Origin: Spodoptera frugiperda
Lineage: Eukaryota > Arthropoda > Insecta > Lepidoptera > Noctuidae
Assembly: GCF_023101765.2 (NCBI RefSeq)
Contig: NC_064242.1
Coordinates: 4,266,327 to 4,330,326 of the forward strand
Direction: 5' to 3'
DNA: 64,000 nucleotides
The notes beneath the pieces are model-generated. The model made no database searches. It saw only the letters and a program-made list of their open reading frames with translations, and was not told the DNA's origin. This document shows positions 31,501-40,627 of the stretch, one piece after another. Every line of letters begins with the position of its first letter. The stretch's first letter is position 1. The position numbers and the translations under genes are program-made.

Positions 31501-33083
31501 CCAAACCAATTTTGGTTATACCTGTCTTCTAAGTCATCGGGATTTTGTGCATCTTGTCCCAGAGCGCTGGCGAAAAGAGCTGTAAAGAACAAAACAATAA
31601 TATTAATATTTTTCATACGACAAAATGCCCTGAGTACGAGTTAGCTTTACGTTGAACGAGATCGAAACGAGAGTGCTTTCGGCGCTGATTGGTTGGTTTA
31701 GTGGAGCGGGCCAATCAGAACGCCGAACGCAGTCTCGTTTCAATCGCGTGACCATGATCTGACTAATAAGCATAGTTAAACTCTTTAAACTTTTGGTATA
31801 CCCTCAACAACCGTCGAGGAAATTACAATACAAAAAATAATAACCTTCCAACAGTCGGGTAAAAAGGCTTCATGTTTTTGGAGATGGGTTAAAAATATTT
31901 TACCTAATTACTAAGACAAATTAATTAGAAATTCCTAAGAAAAACATGTGTATGTGCGACAGCTTTAAATCTTGTTAAATTTAGCTTTGTGTATATTAAG
32001 TTCAGGTTACATTGTTAATGTACCAATAATTATGAATAAATTGTATAAAATAGGTTTTACATCACATACATATCATTTATTTTCATAAGTACTAACATAA
32101 GAAATGAATAATAACATTGTCAAGAAGTAGGAAGGTAAGATAAATGGACATTACGAGTCATCTAAATTAATTAACACGACCGTTACACTTAACGTCATAA
32201 GCAGAGGTTGTATGGGAATCCCCAAATTTGTATTTAATGTTTTACTGAATGAGCTCATTTTTCTTTAGAATTCATACTTTAATAAACGTTTTAGTTGTGG
32301 TCAATTTGCTTTTGGTCCTAGTTCTTACGTCACGTCTAGATTTGAAAAGCAACCGTCTTGTAGCGATTGCCTTTACACGCTCAAGCTATGATAAAATAGA
32401 TACCGACTAGTATCTCTTCTCTCATAAAATCAGAATTCATTTAATTATAACATATTTGTTAACTTTTCTGCTAAATATTTCATCTCCATTTTTCTTAACT
32501 GTATGTATTCAACGATTTTGTGAACCTTCTGTTAAGCAATTTATTATGTTCCTAACAAAAGCAGACATGTTCGTTTGTAAACAAATATTGCGGTTTCTAC
32601 TTCTAATAGATTACATTGAATATTATTCACAAAAAGAAACAACAAAAACTCGTTATACTACAAAACTGACGTTTGTGTGCTACCTGCGTCTGCGGATTAA
32701 TAAATTATATTAACATTCAAAAACGTGCTTTAGCTTTAATTTAAATAAAAACCAGTTTCGCAAAATCTAGTTTTCATTACTTATTTAGTCCAAAACATAG
32801 ATTAGCATAAATATTGGCCAAATAACACGTTTTAGTGTTAATGGATCACGAGTAAGTATGCAGATTTTATAAAGAGGGTACAATCGGATGATTGTTACCA
32901 AAAATGGCTTCTTCTAATAAATATTTATACAAATACGATAAAAATGGGTATTCTGCTATTATCTAATTCAAAGAGTTATCGCTACCTCAATTATCTACTA
33001 CCAAACTATAAAACAAAAGAGGTTAGAAATAAAATGATTAAAAAAAACTTACCAATTACGAAAAAAAGGCACAGCTTCTCCAT
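28566..33083 (-). CDS. Kazal-2: secreted FPGQNQ-repeat protein with one Kazal domain (4 exons, 207 aa)
   Basis: Predicted secreted protease inhibitor with a Gln/Pro/Gly-rich extension. Minus-strand exons: 33083-33053, 31579-31207, 30566-30421 and 28639-28566; splice sites are GT-AG, phases match, and the total is 208 codons including TAA. Residues 1-18 (MEKLCLFFVIALFASALG) are the signal peptide. Residues 47-121 are a tandem FPGQNQ/FPGQ array, followed by a Thr-rich linker. The Kazal domain has cysteines at 148, 152, 162, 177, 181 and 193 (CIRSCPVTAEYNPVC...CAQMC, then C193 on the last exon). P1 is probably Val154, pointing to elastase-like specificity (inference). An in-frame ATG at 31616, inside intron 1, would give another good signal peptide. 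AATAAA (minus) lies at 28534-28529. The Gln/Pro/Gly array suggests an extracellular matrix, silk or cuticle setting, but that is only a guess. Confidence 0.88.
28640..30420 (-). other. Intron 3 of Kazal-2
   Basis: AT-rich intron. It contains a perfect 22-bp palindrome (GATTATACACATGTGTATAATC, about 29296-29317), a relative of the 15.5-kb foldback element at 29405-29530, and degenerate GATTCTGACT-like text near 30230-30320. No further exon is evident. Confidence 0.5.
29405..29530. mobile_element. Foldback element relative (compare 15515-15928)
   Basis: CTCTACTAGTTTCGAGGTAC, CTCTTCATTATGAGCAG, TTTCTCAATATATTTACGAG and CACCGTTGTTTTTAG correspond to the inner and right parts of the element at 15515-15928. 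Only part remains. Confidence 0.5.
30588..30690 (-). mobile_element. LINE 3' tail beside the Kazal-2 exon 3 acceptor
   Basis: On the minus strand AAAGGCCGGCAACGCACATG, then CGCTTATCATCTGCTCGTTC and a CTCATAAAA end, matches the LINE tails at 25436 and 52577. Its 3' end is about 20 bases upstream of the CCAG|T splice acceptor of exon 3. Confidence 0.6.
31252..31470 (-). repeat. Coding minisatellite: 18-bp unit encoding FPGQNQ
   Basis: Consecutive 18-base units (GGAACTGATTCTGACCGG on the plus strand), most of them identical, lie in frame in exon 2 of Kazal-2. Shorter FPGQ units are interspersed. The uniformity at third codon positions points to recent expansion or homogenisation. Confidence 0.85.
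31628..31750. mobile_element. CCAAT foldback MITE, copy 3 (in Kazal-2 intron 1)
   Basis: TGAGTACGAGTTAGCTTTAC leads to GCTGATTGGTTGG and the inverted half GGGCCAATCAGAACGCCGAA, ending near CGTTTCAATCGCGTG. It starts about ten bases from the ATG that opens the alternative reading frame of exon 2. Confidence 0.7.
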
Positions 33084-33171
33084 TTTAAAAAAAGAATAAT
33101 TATGTTACTTTGATGGTAGTTGTGTTAAAGTTTTTGTCGAATAAGTACAACGTTCGAGACGCTTGTCGGCC

Positions 33172-33208
33172 ACTGACTGTCCACTAGGAGACACCGGTTT
33201 TGTTTATA
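33172..33208 (-). promoter_or_regulatory. Core promoter of Kazal-2
   Basis: On the minus strand TATAAA (33208-33203) precedes ACAGTCAGT, giving initiator candidates with A at 33178 (30 bases away) or 33174 (34 bases away). The start codon is about 90 bases further on. Confidence 0.6.
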
Positions 33209-33835
33209 AACTCACGCGCATACGACCAACGAGTATGCGTCCGAGAATTAGTGTTGGGGTACAGTTATTCGATGTGAATTTCCCAATCCCTGTGACGTTT
33301 TTCCTTATAATTATTGAAAGATGTAAATGAGGAAAAGTTAATTTGTATCTTTAAATGAGTAATTTTTCTTGGTAAATCGATTAATGTCTCGAAACAATGT
33401 ACAATCCTGTCACAATGTGTTAATTGATATATTTTATAGTTATCAACTGTTATAAGAATGGGTTCCTTGAGTTTAGTTATCATTTTCTTTTATTTTTTAA
33501 ATTTATGCATTTATAATTGTACAGAGGCTGACTTAATGCTACAGATATTCTAATTTCTAACGTGTCAAGCTTTAAGTGATGGAATTTCATTATTAGCATT
33601 TATATGATTTAGAAACGATAATAGTTTAAAATTGATGTACCTAATATCTTAACATATACTTATATATCGGCTGTTTTGACTTTTTTTTGAAAAAGAAAAG
33701 GGTGCTTTGAAACTTTTACTGACTGGAAATCCTGGTATCCCGTCTCAAAAACATCTTCGAATTAACTCAGTTTGAAATCGTAATCTTGTTCAATTAATTA
33801 TTTAAACTGAAAACTATTGTGACTAAGCAAAGAGT

Positions 33836-33965
33836 CTCGGGTTCAATTCACTTGGGTAAAGAATTTATTATTGGGGCTTATTTGATTATTCAAAATTTCT
33901 CAGTAATATCACGGAGTCTGGGATGGTGCCCGGTATGGAAATAGACTCACCACCTACTTATAATA
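33836..33965 (+). mobile_element. tRNA-derived SINE fragment
   Basis: GTCTCGGGTTCAATTCACTTGGG resembles a pol III B box region. It is followed by GATGGTGCCCGGTATGG and GACTCACCACCTACTTA, a tail also seen near 42700 and 51570. Confidence 0.5.
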
Positions 33966-34848
33966 TTTTCGTATATTATATGGGACTCTTAACATACTTA
34001 TGACATGTGGGTCTTACATTGTATTCTATGTATAATATTATTATTGTCAATATACAGGATCAATAAATCAAATTATCGATATATTCTCAACACTAAAGTA
34101 TAAATTAATGACTTCGTCACCTATGTTCAAGAATTCCTGAGAACCTTTTTCCTCTAAAGGGGGATGAACCTTTGCATTGCTATAAGCATCAGACCAGATC
34201 TTCAACTGGTCTAACTGCTATAAATAGTGTTTTAATAAAACTCATATCCACAGTATTGTAGGGTATCAATAGAAGTACACACCTTTTTATTTTCGTGTAT
34301 GTATAAAAAAACAGATTACCCGTAATGGTAACTTGCTCGCTTTTCTGAAGTCGTTTAGAAATGTAACCTATTACCAAAAATATAATTTGTTCTTTTGTTC
34401 GACCTTTTTTTATAAAGTACAATGGTAATTTAGTTCGAAAGTAAAATAGGTGTCTTAAGTAGGTGAGAAAATCAAGACAGGTAGGTGATTAGAAAATTTA
34501 GAGATGTGGAACCCCAATAAAAATAACATACCCTCTATATGCCTCAAACAAGGAAAATACAAAAAAAAATGTATCAGGGATTTTTTTATTAACTAAGTTA
34601 TTTGGATGCTGTCTTTTTAGGCATGGAAATATATTTGCACGCTGGAAATACCTGGCATTTTTTATATGCATTTAACATATCTTGACCACTCAACCCACAA
34701 TACACTCGTCCTTATTATCACTCATGGATATGTAATTCCTACATAGTATATCTTGTGAACAGGAGAGTACGTAGCTAGCGCCGTGTCTGCCGTATCAATT
34801 ATACGGGAACAACGTGCTTAGGCAAAAAATAAAAACTTCTTCATAAAC

Positions 34849-34930
34849 GTCAGTCTGACACTTTATCTCGCCTCACCGAAGGACGGTATCAGTCATCGGA
34901 TGATTTTCATCCCCTAAAAATAGGGAACCC
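34849..34930 (-). mobile_element. Noctuid-type SINE-like repeat, fragment 1
   Basis: On the minus strand GGGGATGAAAATCATCCGATGA, then GGTGAGGCGAGATAAAGTGTCAGACT, matches the start of the element at 46297-46514. Confidence 0.55.
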
Positions 34931-35469
34931 AAATTTTTTTTTGTACGGGGCCCAGCTAAGCCACGCTGTGCCACTGCTTATGAGTAGTTTCTGTTACAAT
35001 TCCTGAGTACTATAATTACCTCATATGGTAAAGCGTGATGATACCATTATAGAACCATTAAACAACAGGATCTCCGTGAAACAATTTTCATTAATCTATA
35101 ATTTTGTTCGCACATAATCATTGTATACTTCGATCTCGAACACATAAACTGTACTTAAATTAATAGATACTAAATAGTAATTGCAAAAATAAAATCATAT
35201 AACAAACACTTATTTGAACAAAACATTTAATAGTTTCCTCAATTATCGATGGCTTAGAATATAGCTTCTTAACTGTTTTACGTTATGTACAAACCACAAT
35301 TACGTCTTGTGGCGTCAATCAAATAACAAATACTTAGTTACATTACATATGTACCTATCTACTTATTAAATAAATCGATACCTGCGTATATACATAAGTG
35401 CCTACTTACAAAAGCCCCAAACAATAAAAGAGTAACGTATTATCAAGTCATTTTCTCACTTATTTTTGA

Positions 35470-35642
35470 CTAGCTTCTGCCAGTGGCTTTGTCCGCGTTC
35501 CCGTGATATAAATAGTATCCTATCACCCAAGTCAGCTCATACCCTGTCTGTATACCAAATTTCATCAAAATCCGTTCAGTAGTTTCAGCGTGATTGACGA
35601 ACAAATATCCAAATAAACTTTCACATTTATAATATTAATGTT
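35470..35642 (-). mobile_element. Non-autonomous Helitron-like element, minus strand
   Basis: On the minus strand the text runs ATTATAAATGTGAAAGTTTA, GTCAATCACGCTGAAACTAC, GATTTTGATGAAATTTGGTA and GGCAGAAG, then CTAG|T. The 3' CTAG with flanking T fits a Helitron; the 5' TC end is not clear. A truncated relative lies at 44972-45080. Confidence 0.5.
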
Positions 35643-36502
35643 ATGTACTTAACTTATTTCAAGTACAAAGTAGTAAATAAACATAATATTAACACTTATT
35701 AAAATCCTCATTTATCTTAATCCTGCTCATCCATCTAACTCCACCATCAGACAATTATGAGTCGTGAGCTAAATTTAAATGAAAAGATAATTGATTTCAC
35801 ACTTTGATGTTGAGGTGTCCATACACACACGTCATCTCTACAGCACTCATGTCTCCCAAAAGGATAGAAACCTCTTACATACATACCTTTTTTTTCATTC
35901 AACCTCCATCTTTATTAGGAACCCCTAAAAGACTAGCACTAGTAACTCATCTGAAGTCGTCGTTTGCCGGTCTGTCGTATCGAAAATAAGCAGGTTTAAT
36001 TACAATGTAAACATCTCATTACTAAGGTAAAGCCCTTTAAACACTAATAGTGCTGGATAACTATTTAAAGGTGTTAACCTTATAATATTTTATCATAATA
36101 CCGTTTCTAGATACGTTACATACATACATATGTATCTTTATTATTGTATATCTTTGTGACGTCAATGAACATGATTCGCTAGCAAAGTATCGATGTCTCA
36201 GTAACTGTTGACCTCTAGCCTAAGTAATTATTATCACATATATTAGCACATTTTCATTGTTTTTTAATATTCTTACAGTAAAGTACATATTGTTTTTTAT
36301 TCCAAGTTCAGTGCTTAGTGTCTTTGTGTTTACGTAATAGTGTCAACAAGTGATATTTTAGTGATGTTACTGATATATTTACATAGGTAATATAAACACT
36401 AGACAGGTTTAGAATAATTTGCACATGCCTATTATACACATAAGCTTGTGATCTTTATAGTTTTAACACATTACACATCTCTAAATTCTATCTAAAAAAA
36501 GA

Positions 36503-37058
36503 ATCCCATCAAAAACATCCTGTAAAAAACCCAAGTCTCGCAGCTCAGTCTTTCTACCGTCAAAAGTTGTGAGATCCATGTAATACCAAGTCGGTTAATC
36601 TATTTAGTGTCTACTTGAAGGACCTTCTGTCTTAAGTTATTACATAAGTTATTATCATGCCAATATTAAAAATATTTAACGTTTTAAACAAATAGATCGA
36701 CTTGGACATCGCTTGATTTGATTATTAGTATGTATCACACTACACAGCACGACGGGCCAGCGACCAACAGGAACGAGAGTTTCAATCGCGTGAGGCGCGA
36801 GAGACTAAAGAATCTAATATAATATTGTAATATTCATTTTGTTTTCATGCGATGTCCAAGTCGATCTATTTGTTTAAAACGTTAAATATTTTTAATATTG
36901 GCATGATAATAACTTATGTAATAACTTAAGACAGAAGGTCCTTCAAGTAGACACTAAATAGATTAACCGACTTGGTATTACATGGATCTCACAACTTTTG
37001 ACGGTAGAAAGACTGAGCTGCGAGACTTGGGTTTTTTACAGGATGTTTTTGATGGGAT
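36503..37058. repeat. Long palindrome: two 210-bp arms around a 136-base loop
   Basis: Arms 36503-36712 and 36849-37058 are reverse complements with no mismatch that I can see. The similarity continues weakly for about 15 bases outside. The loop contains GAACGAGAGTTTCAATCGCG, which resembles the CCAAT MITE arm. No coding capacity in either arm. Confidence 0.85.
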
Positions 37059-37269
37059 CTCACTTCTTTTTGTAGAGCCTTTCTTTTTGATACCATCTAC
37101 TTCTAACGAATTTTGTTAAAGGTCTTATGATATTTTCTTATTTTTATATGTAGTCTTCCTCTTTTTCTTTTCACATGTCCAATCATGTGTTTTTCATTAC
37201 GTCGACCATTTTACAAGTAATAATGTTGTTCAGTTTCATGGGCTAAACACACCCTTACCCACCCTATAT

Positions 37270-37307
37270 CCATATGAGGCAAGGGAGGGGGCCCTTGCCT
37301 CATATGG
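37270..37307. repeat. Hairpin, 16-bp perfect arms
   Basis: CCATATGAGGCAAGGG (37270-37285) is inverted at 37292-37307 around a 6-base loop. Confidence 0.75.
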
Positions 37308-37350
37308 TAGGTACCTATCTACACCTATTAAATTTATAACCACCACCAAC

Positions 37351-37422
37351 CACCAACTGCATAAATAACTTTGTAATCCCATACATTTATATGGGATTAC
37401 AAAGTTATTGATGCAGTTGGTG
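37351..37422. repeat. Hairpin, 33-bp arms
   Basis: The arms 37351-37383 and 37390-37422 are inverted with one mismatch around a 6-base loop. The outer end reads CACCAACTGCAT. Confidence 0.75.
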
Positions 37423-37874
37423 TATTTGGAAAACTGGACCGAAATTACAAAATATTTAAGTTTTCCCATGATTAAGACACTAAACTCTATATGTATTCCA
37501 AATATGAAGCTTCTAAGTCTGCTAGAAGTGCCTTGGACTTTTGATGATCGGTGAGTCAGTGAGTGACAAAATTTAGAAACTTTAACAAGTTGTCATTCTT
37601 AAACTACTGGTTCAAATTGACTGAAATTTTAAATATTCCGTGTTTATACAATGCCGGATTAGTTACTGAAGATTCAGGTTTCTTGCTTTATCCACAGCCG
37701 AATTATAGGGGGTCGAAAAAGGCCCGAATTGCTTCGAGAAAAGGATGGTACGGCCGTGCCGCTTTTTTTTTGCTCGACTTGGCGGGGGCACTGCCGTGCC
37801 CCCAGAATGGAACATTTAGGCACCACAACGTCTACTTAGAATTTTAAGAAAAACGTAAAATTAAAAAGACTCCT

Positions 37875-38028
37875 GTACCCTTAGTACGAGTTGTCTTTAC
37901 GTTTAAAGTAATCGAAACGAGCTCGTTTGGTGCATTGATTGGCCGGCTCGAATAAACCAACCAATCACAGCGCCGAACGCGCTCTCGTTTTGATTACTTT
38001 AAACATAAAACAAACTCGTACTTAGTCC
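37875..38028. mobile_element. CCAAT foldback MITE, copy 4 (nearly full length)
   Basis: Both arms are present: GTACCCTTAGTACGAGTTGT on the left, and ACAAACTCGTACTTAGTCC on the right. The centre is GATTGGCCGGCTCGAATAAA, then CCAACCAATCACAGCGCCG. This is the best copy of the family in the window. Confidence 0.8.
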
Positions 38029-38033
38029 GCTGG

Positions 38034-38185
38034 ATTGGTAACGTGTAGCAGATTCAAATCCCGCATGAAACAACTTTTTGTTTCGGGTCTGGGTGTCATG
38101 TTTATGCGAACTTGTATGTTTGTAAACGCATCCACAGCAAAGGAGGAAATCCTATAGTGGAGTAATGTTTTATTTAAAAATAAAG
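38034..38185 (+). mobile_element. tRNA-derived SINE 3' part
   Basis: GATTCAAATCCCGC is a B-box-like start, followed by GAAACAACTTTTTGTTTCGG, GTGTCATGTTTATGCGAACT and ATCCTATAGTGGAGTAATG. This abuts MITE copy 4. Confidence 0.5.
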
Positions 38186-38490
38186 TCTACCTACATATTT
38201 CGATCTTGTTATTAAATGCCGATTGAAGGAAGGAGAAATAAAATTAATTACAGTGTGGATGACGTCGTTATAAGGAATAATGGAATACAACTGTTAGGGG
38301 ATTAACTCCAAGTTCCAGGTACAGTTCTATAAATATACTATAAATAATTATTAACATGGAACACAGATTATAATAATGGAACTTGTACCTAACATTAACC
38401 TCTCCTTTAAAGCTGTATTACAATCATGTATATTTTATGACAACTTAGAACCTAGAACTTGTCTTGGCTAGAGACGACTTTAATAAAGCC

Positions 38491-38718
38491 CTTAATACAC
38501 GTCCCAATTCGACATGACACGACCATGACCAAATTGCGGTTGGCCTGACATAATTATTATGAATACTGGTCGGCCGTGGTCGGTTCCCCGATACAGACCA
38601 ACTTAAAGGCAACTGATGTTTGGGTGCCCGACCGTTGTAACGTGTGTAGTAAGATCGGGGTAGTTGCTGCGTTCAGCCCAATTTGGTCGGGTACAACCAA
38701 ATTGGGACGTGTATTAAG
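38491..38718. mobile_element. TIR element (CTTAATACACGTCCCAATT termini)
   Basis: CTTAATACACGTCCCAATT at 38491-38509 is perfectly inverted at 38700-38718. GGTCGG motifs recur inside. No coding capacity; probably a MITE. Confidence 0.75.
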
Positions 38719-39428
38719 AGGTTAAGTCAATAACCAGTTAATATTATTTAAACATTAATAAGTTAATGTGTAATCTTTTTCTGAATGGTTTTTGAAAAAA
38801 AAATCTGACACCAAAACAGGTAAATGTTCTGAAAAATATCAATATGGAGGAAGGAAACATTGACAATTAATTTTAAAGACGTCACGTTTGTGAGTTCCCA
38901 AAAATATAAAAGTTAGGTATACTTAATATAAAACGCAAAATAACACCTTTTCCTTGAAAAAGAAAAATGTATCGTAATGAAACATGCCTATAGCCTTAAA
39001 ACGAACCTATTGTCAAACTATCAAAATATTTATTATTTATGAAATTCCTTAATCAAATATTATTCGCATACAAGTCCAATCACGGGTACAAACTTTAACG
39101 TCACGCGTTTCACAAACAAAACTCAATACCTACTGGAATTCCCATTTGTCATTTATCACAGCTTGTTCCTAAAATATAGATACATACGTACAAGGTACCT
39201 ACTTCCTAGGAATTAGATTGTCATTAAATGAAACACTAAATGATATAATGACTATTCATTTTTCAATCTATAGTTATGGTCAATATGTTAGTAAATTATA
39301 AGGCCACCATGCTTTTGAAAATGGTATGTATGATGTCATTATAGAGCATCTCTTATGTAGTGTAAGTGCTTAACACTTGCTAATAACGCTACCTTGCTTG
39401 CGAAAAAAAGAAACAAAAAATATTTTAT

Positions 39429-39825
39429 GACGTAGGTGTGCGCAGACGTCATGTCATGTTGTACTATAAATGTGACTTTAAACGTCATACGTTTTTATTA
39501 TGTGACGTAGATTATTTTAGTAGCAGCTACATTCAAAAATAGAACTAAGGAATAAATTTCTTTTAGGGGGAAAATCATCCCGTGGCTTCCCCGTCTTGGG
39601 CGAGGCGAGAGGGAGTATAAGACTTACTGCTACCCGGTAACCCGCTAGGCAGACCGCAGCTCCGGGTCGTTGACGTAGGTGCGTAGACGTCATAATTATA
39701 TGATTCATGTTCAAAAATCATGTTGTGTTGTACTATAATGTGACTTTTAACGTCATACGTCATTTTTTTATTACGTGACGTAGATGAGTTTAGTAGCATT
39801 TTCAGTAAAAAAATAGAACTAAGAA
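39429..39825 (+). repeat. Direct duplication split by a SINE
   Basis: Unit 1 (39429-39550) and unit 2 (39672-39825) share GACGTAGGTG, AGACGTCAT, GTTGTACTATAA, AACGTCATACGT, GTGACGTAGAT and AAATAGAACTAAG in order. The SINE-like repeat at 39566-39669 lies between them. Confidence 0.7.
39566..39669 (+). mobile_element. Noctuid-type SINE-like repeat, fragment 2
   Basis: It starts GGGGGAAAATCATCCCGTGG, then GGGCGAGGCGAGAGGGAGTA, CGGTAACCCGCTAGGCAGAC and CGCAGCTCCGGGTC. It is internally shorter than 46297-46514. Confidence 0.6.
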
Positions 39826-40627
39826 CGCACTGTACTAATAACTGACACAAACAGTATTGAGTACTATTTTTTAAGAGGTAACTTACTGAACACTTCATTA
39901 AGTGTATCCAGCACTTGAATAAAATATCATTTTTATGTATCTTTGACTGAATCATCATCCCAAATAAAGAATTGTAATCACACAGATCTGGGAATCAAAT
40001 GAAACCTCGAACTCAGTACCTATTGACGCTTATCAGCGCTCGACCAAGAAAACGACAATACAATTTAATAACAATGTCCGGACACCTACACGCTTCATAA
40101 CGATATTAATTACCGCCTTCCACGAACAATTATAAAATATATAAAACTTAAAATACATTAAAAATATCCATAAAGACTAAAAAGTAAAATACCCACAGAA
40201 TGGCTATTAATAAAGGTGCAGCCATTAACTTCTAAAAACCAATAATTAAAATTAAAAGATTAAAAAAAAAACAATCCTCGAAGCCGTTCCTTTATCTGTA
40301 GCGAAAGAATACTCGCTCTCATTTGAAAGTCGAAGCCGTTATCAGAGGTTCGTCCTCCGGCCGAGTCAGAGGTTATCGCTGCCACCACTACTGTCATCCC
40401 CCCTTCCGCCCATCCTGGAACAGTCACTGATGCACCAGTGAACAGATAAGTTCTATACAACGTCGCTTACAATAAAAAAAAAAAAAACAATTCAAATCTT
40501 CGAACACTTTTGACAGGCGTTCGAATTTTGCTTGCTACAGATAAAAAATAAAAGTATCTAAAGAGGTTTTAATAATAGTAGTGTCGCGACAGTGGTGTCT
40601 CCAATATTTGGACTGAATTAGTTGGAA

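Larger units (their letters stand above)
33209..40627. other. Intergenic, repeat-rich region between Kazal-2 and Kazal-3
   Basis: The divergent promoters of Kazal-2 (minus) and Kazal-3 (plus) bound this region. It holds SINE pieces, a minus-strand Helitron end, the 210-bp-arm palindrome and two neighbouring hairpins, MITE copy 4 and a TIR element at 38491-38718. It also holds a duplicated 120-150-bp segment split by a SINE near 39.4-39.8 kb. No coding exon recognised. Confidence 0.55.

Noticed and set aside
31227..31532. Plus-strand open frame of LTGELI repeats
   Set aside because: It is the antisense of the FPGQNQ minisatellite in Kazal-2 exon 2; the 18-bp period keeps several frames open.
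36503..37058. The long palindrome as a pair of LTRs
   Set aside because: The arms are inverted, not direct, the loop has no retroviral-type coding sequence, and TG...CA termini are absent.
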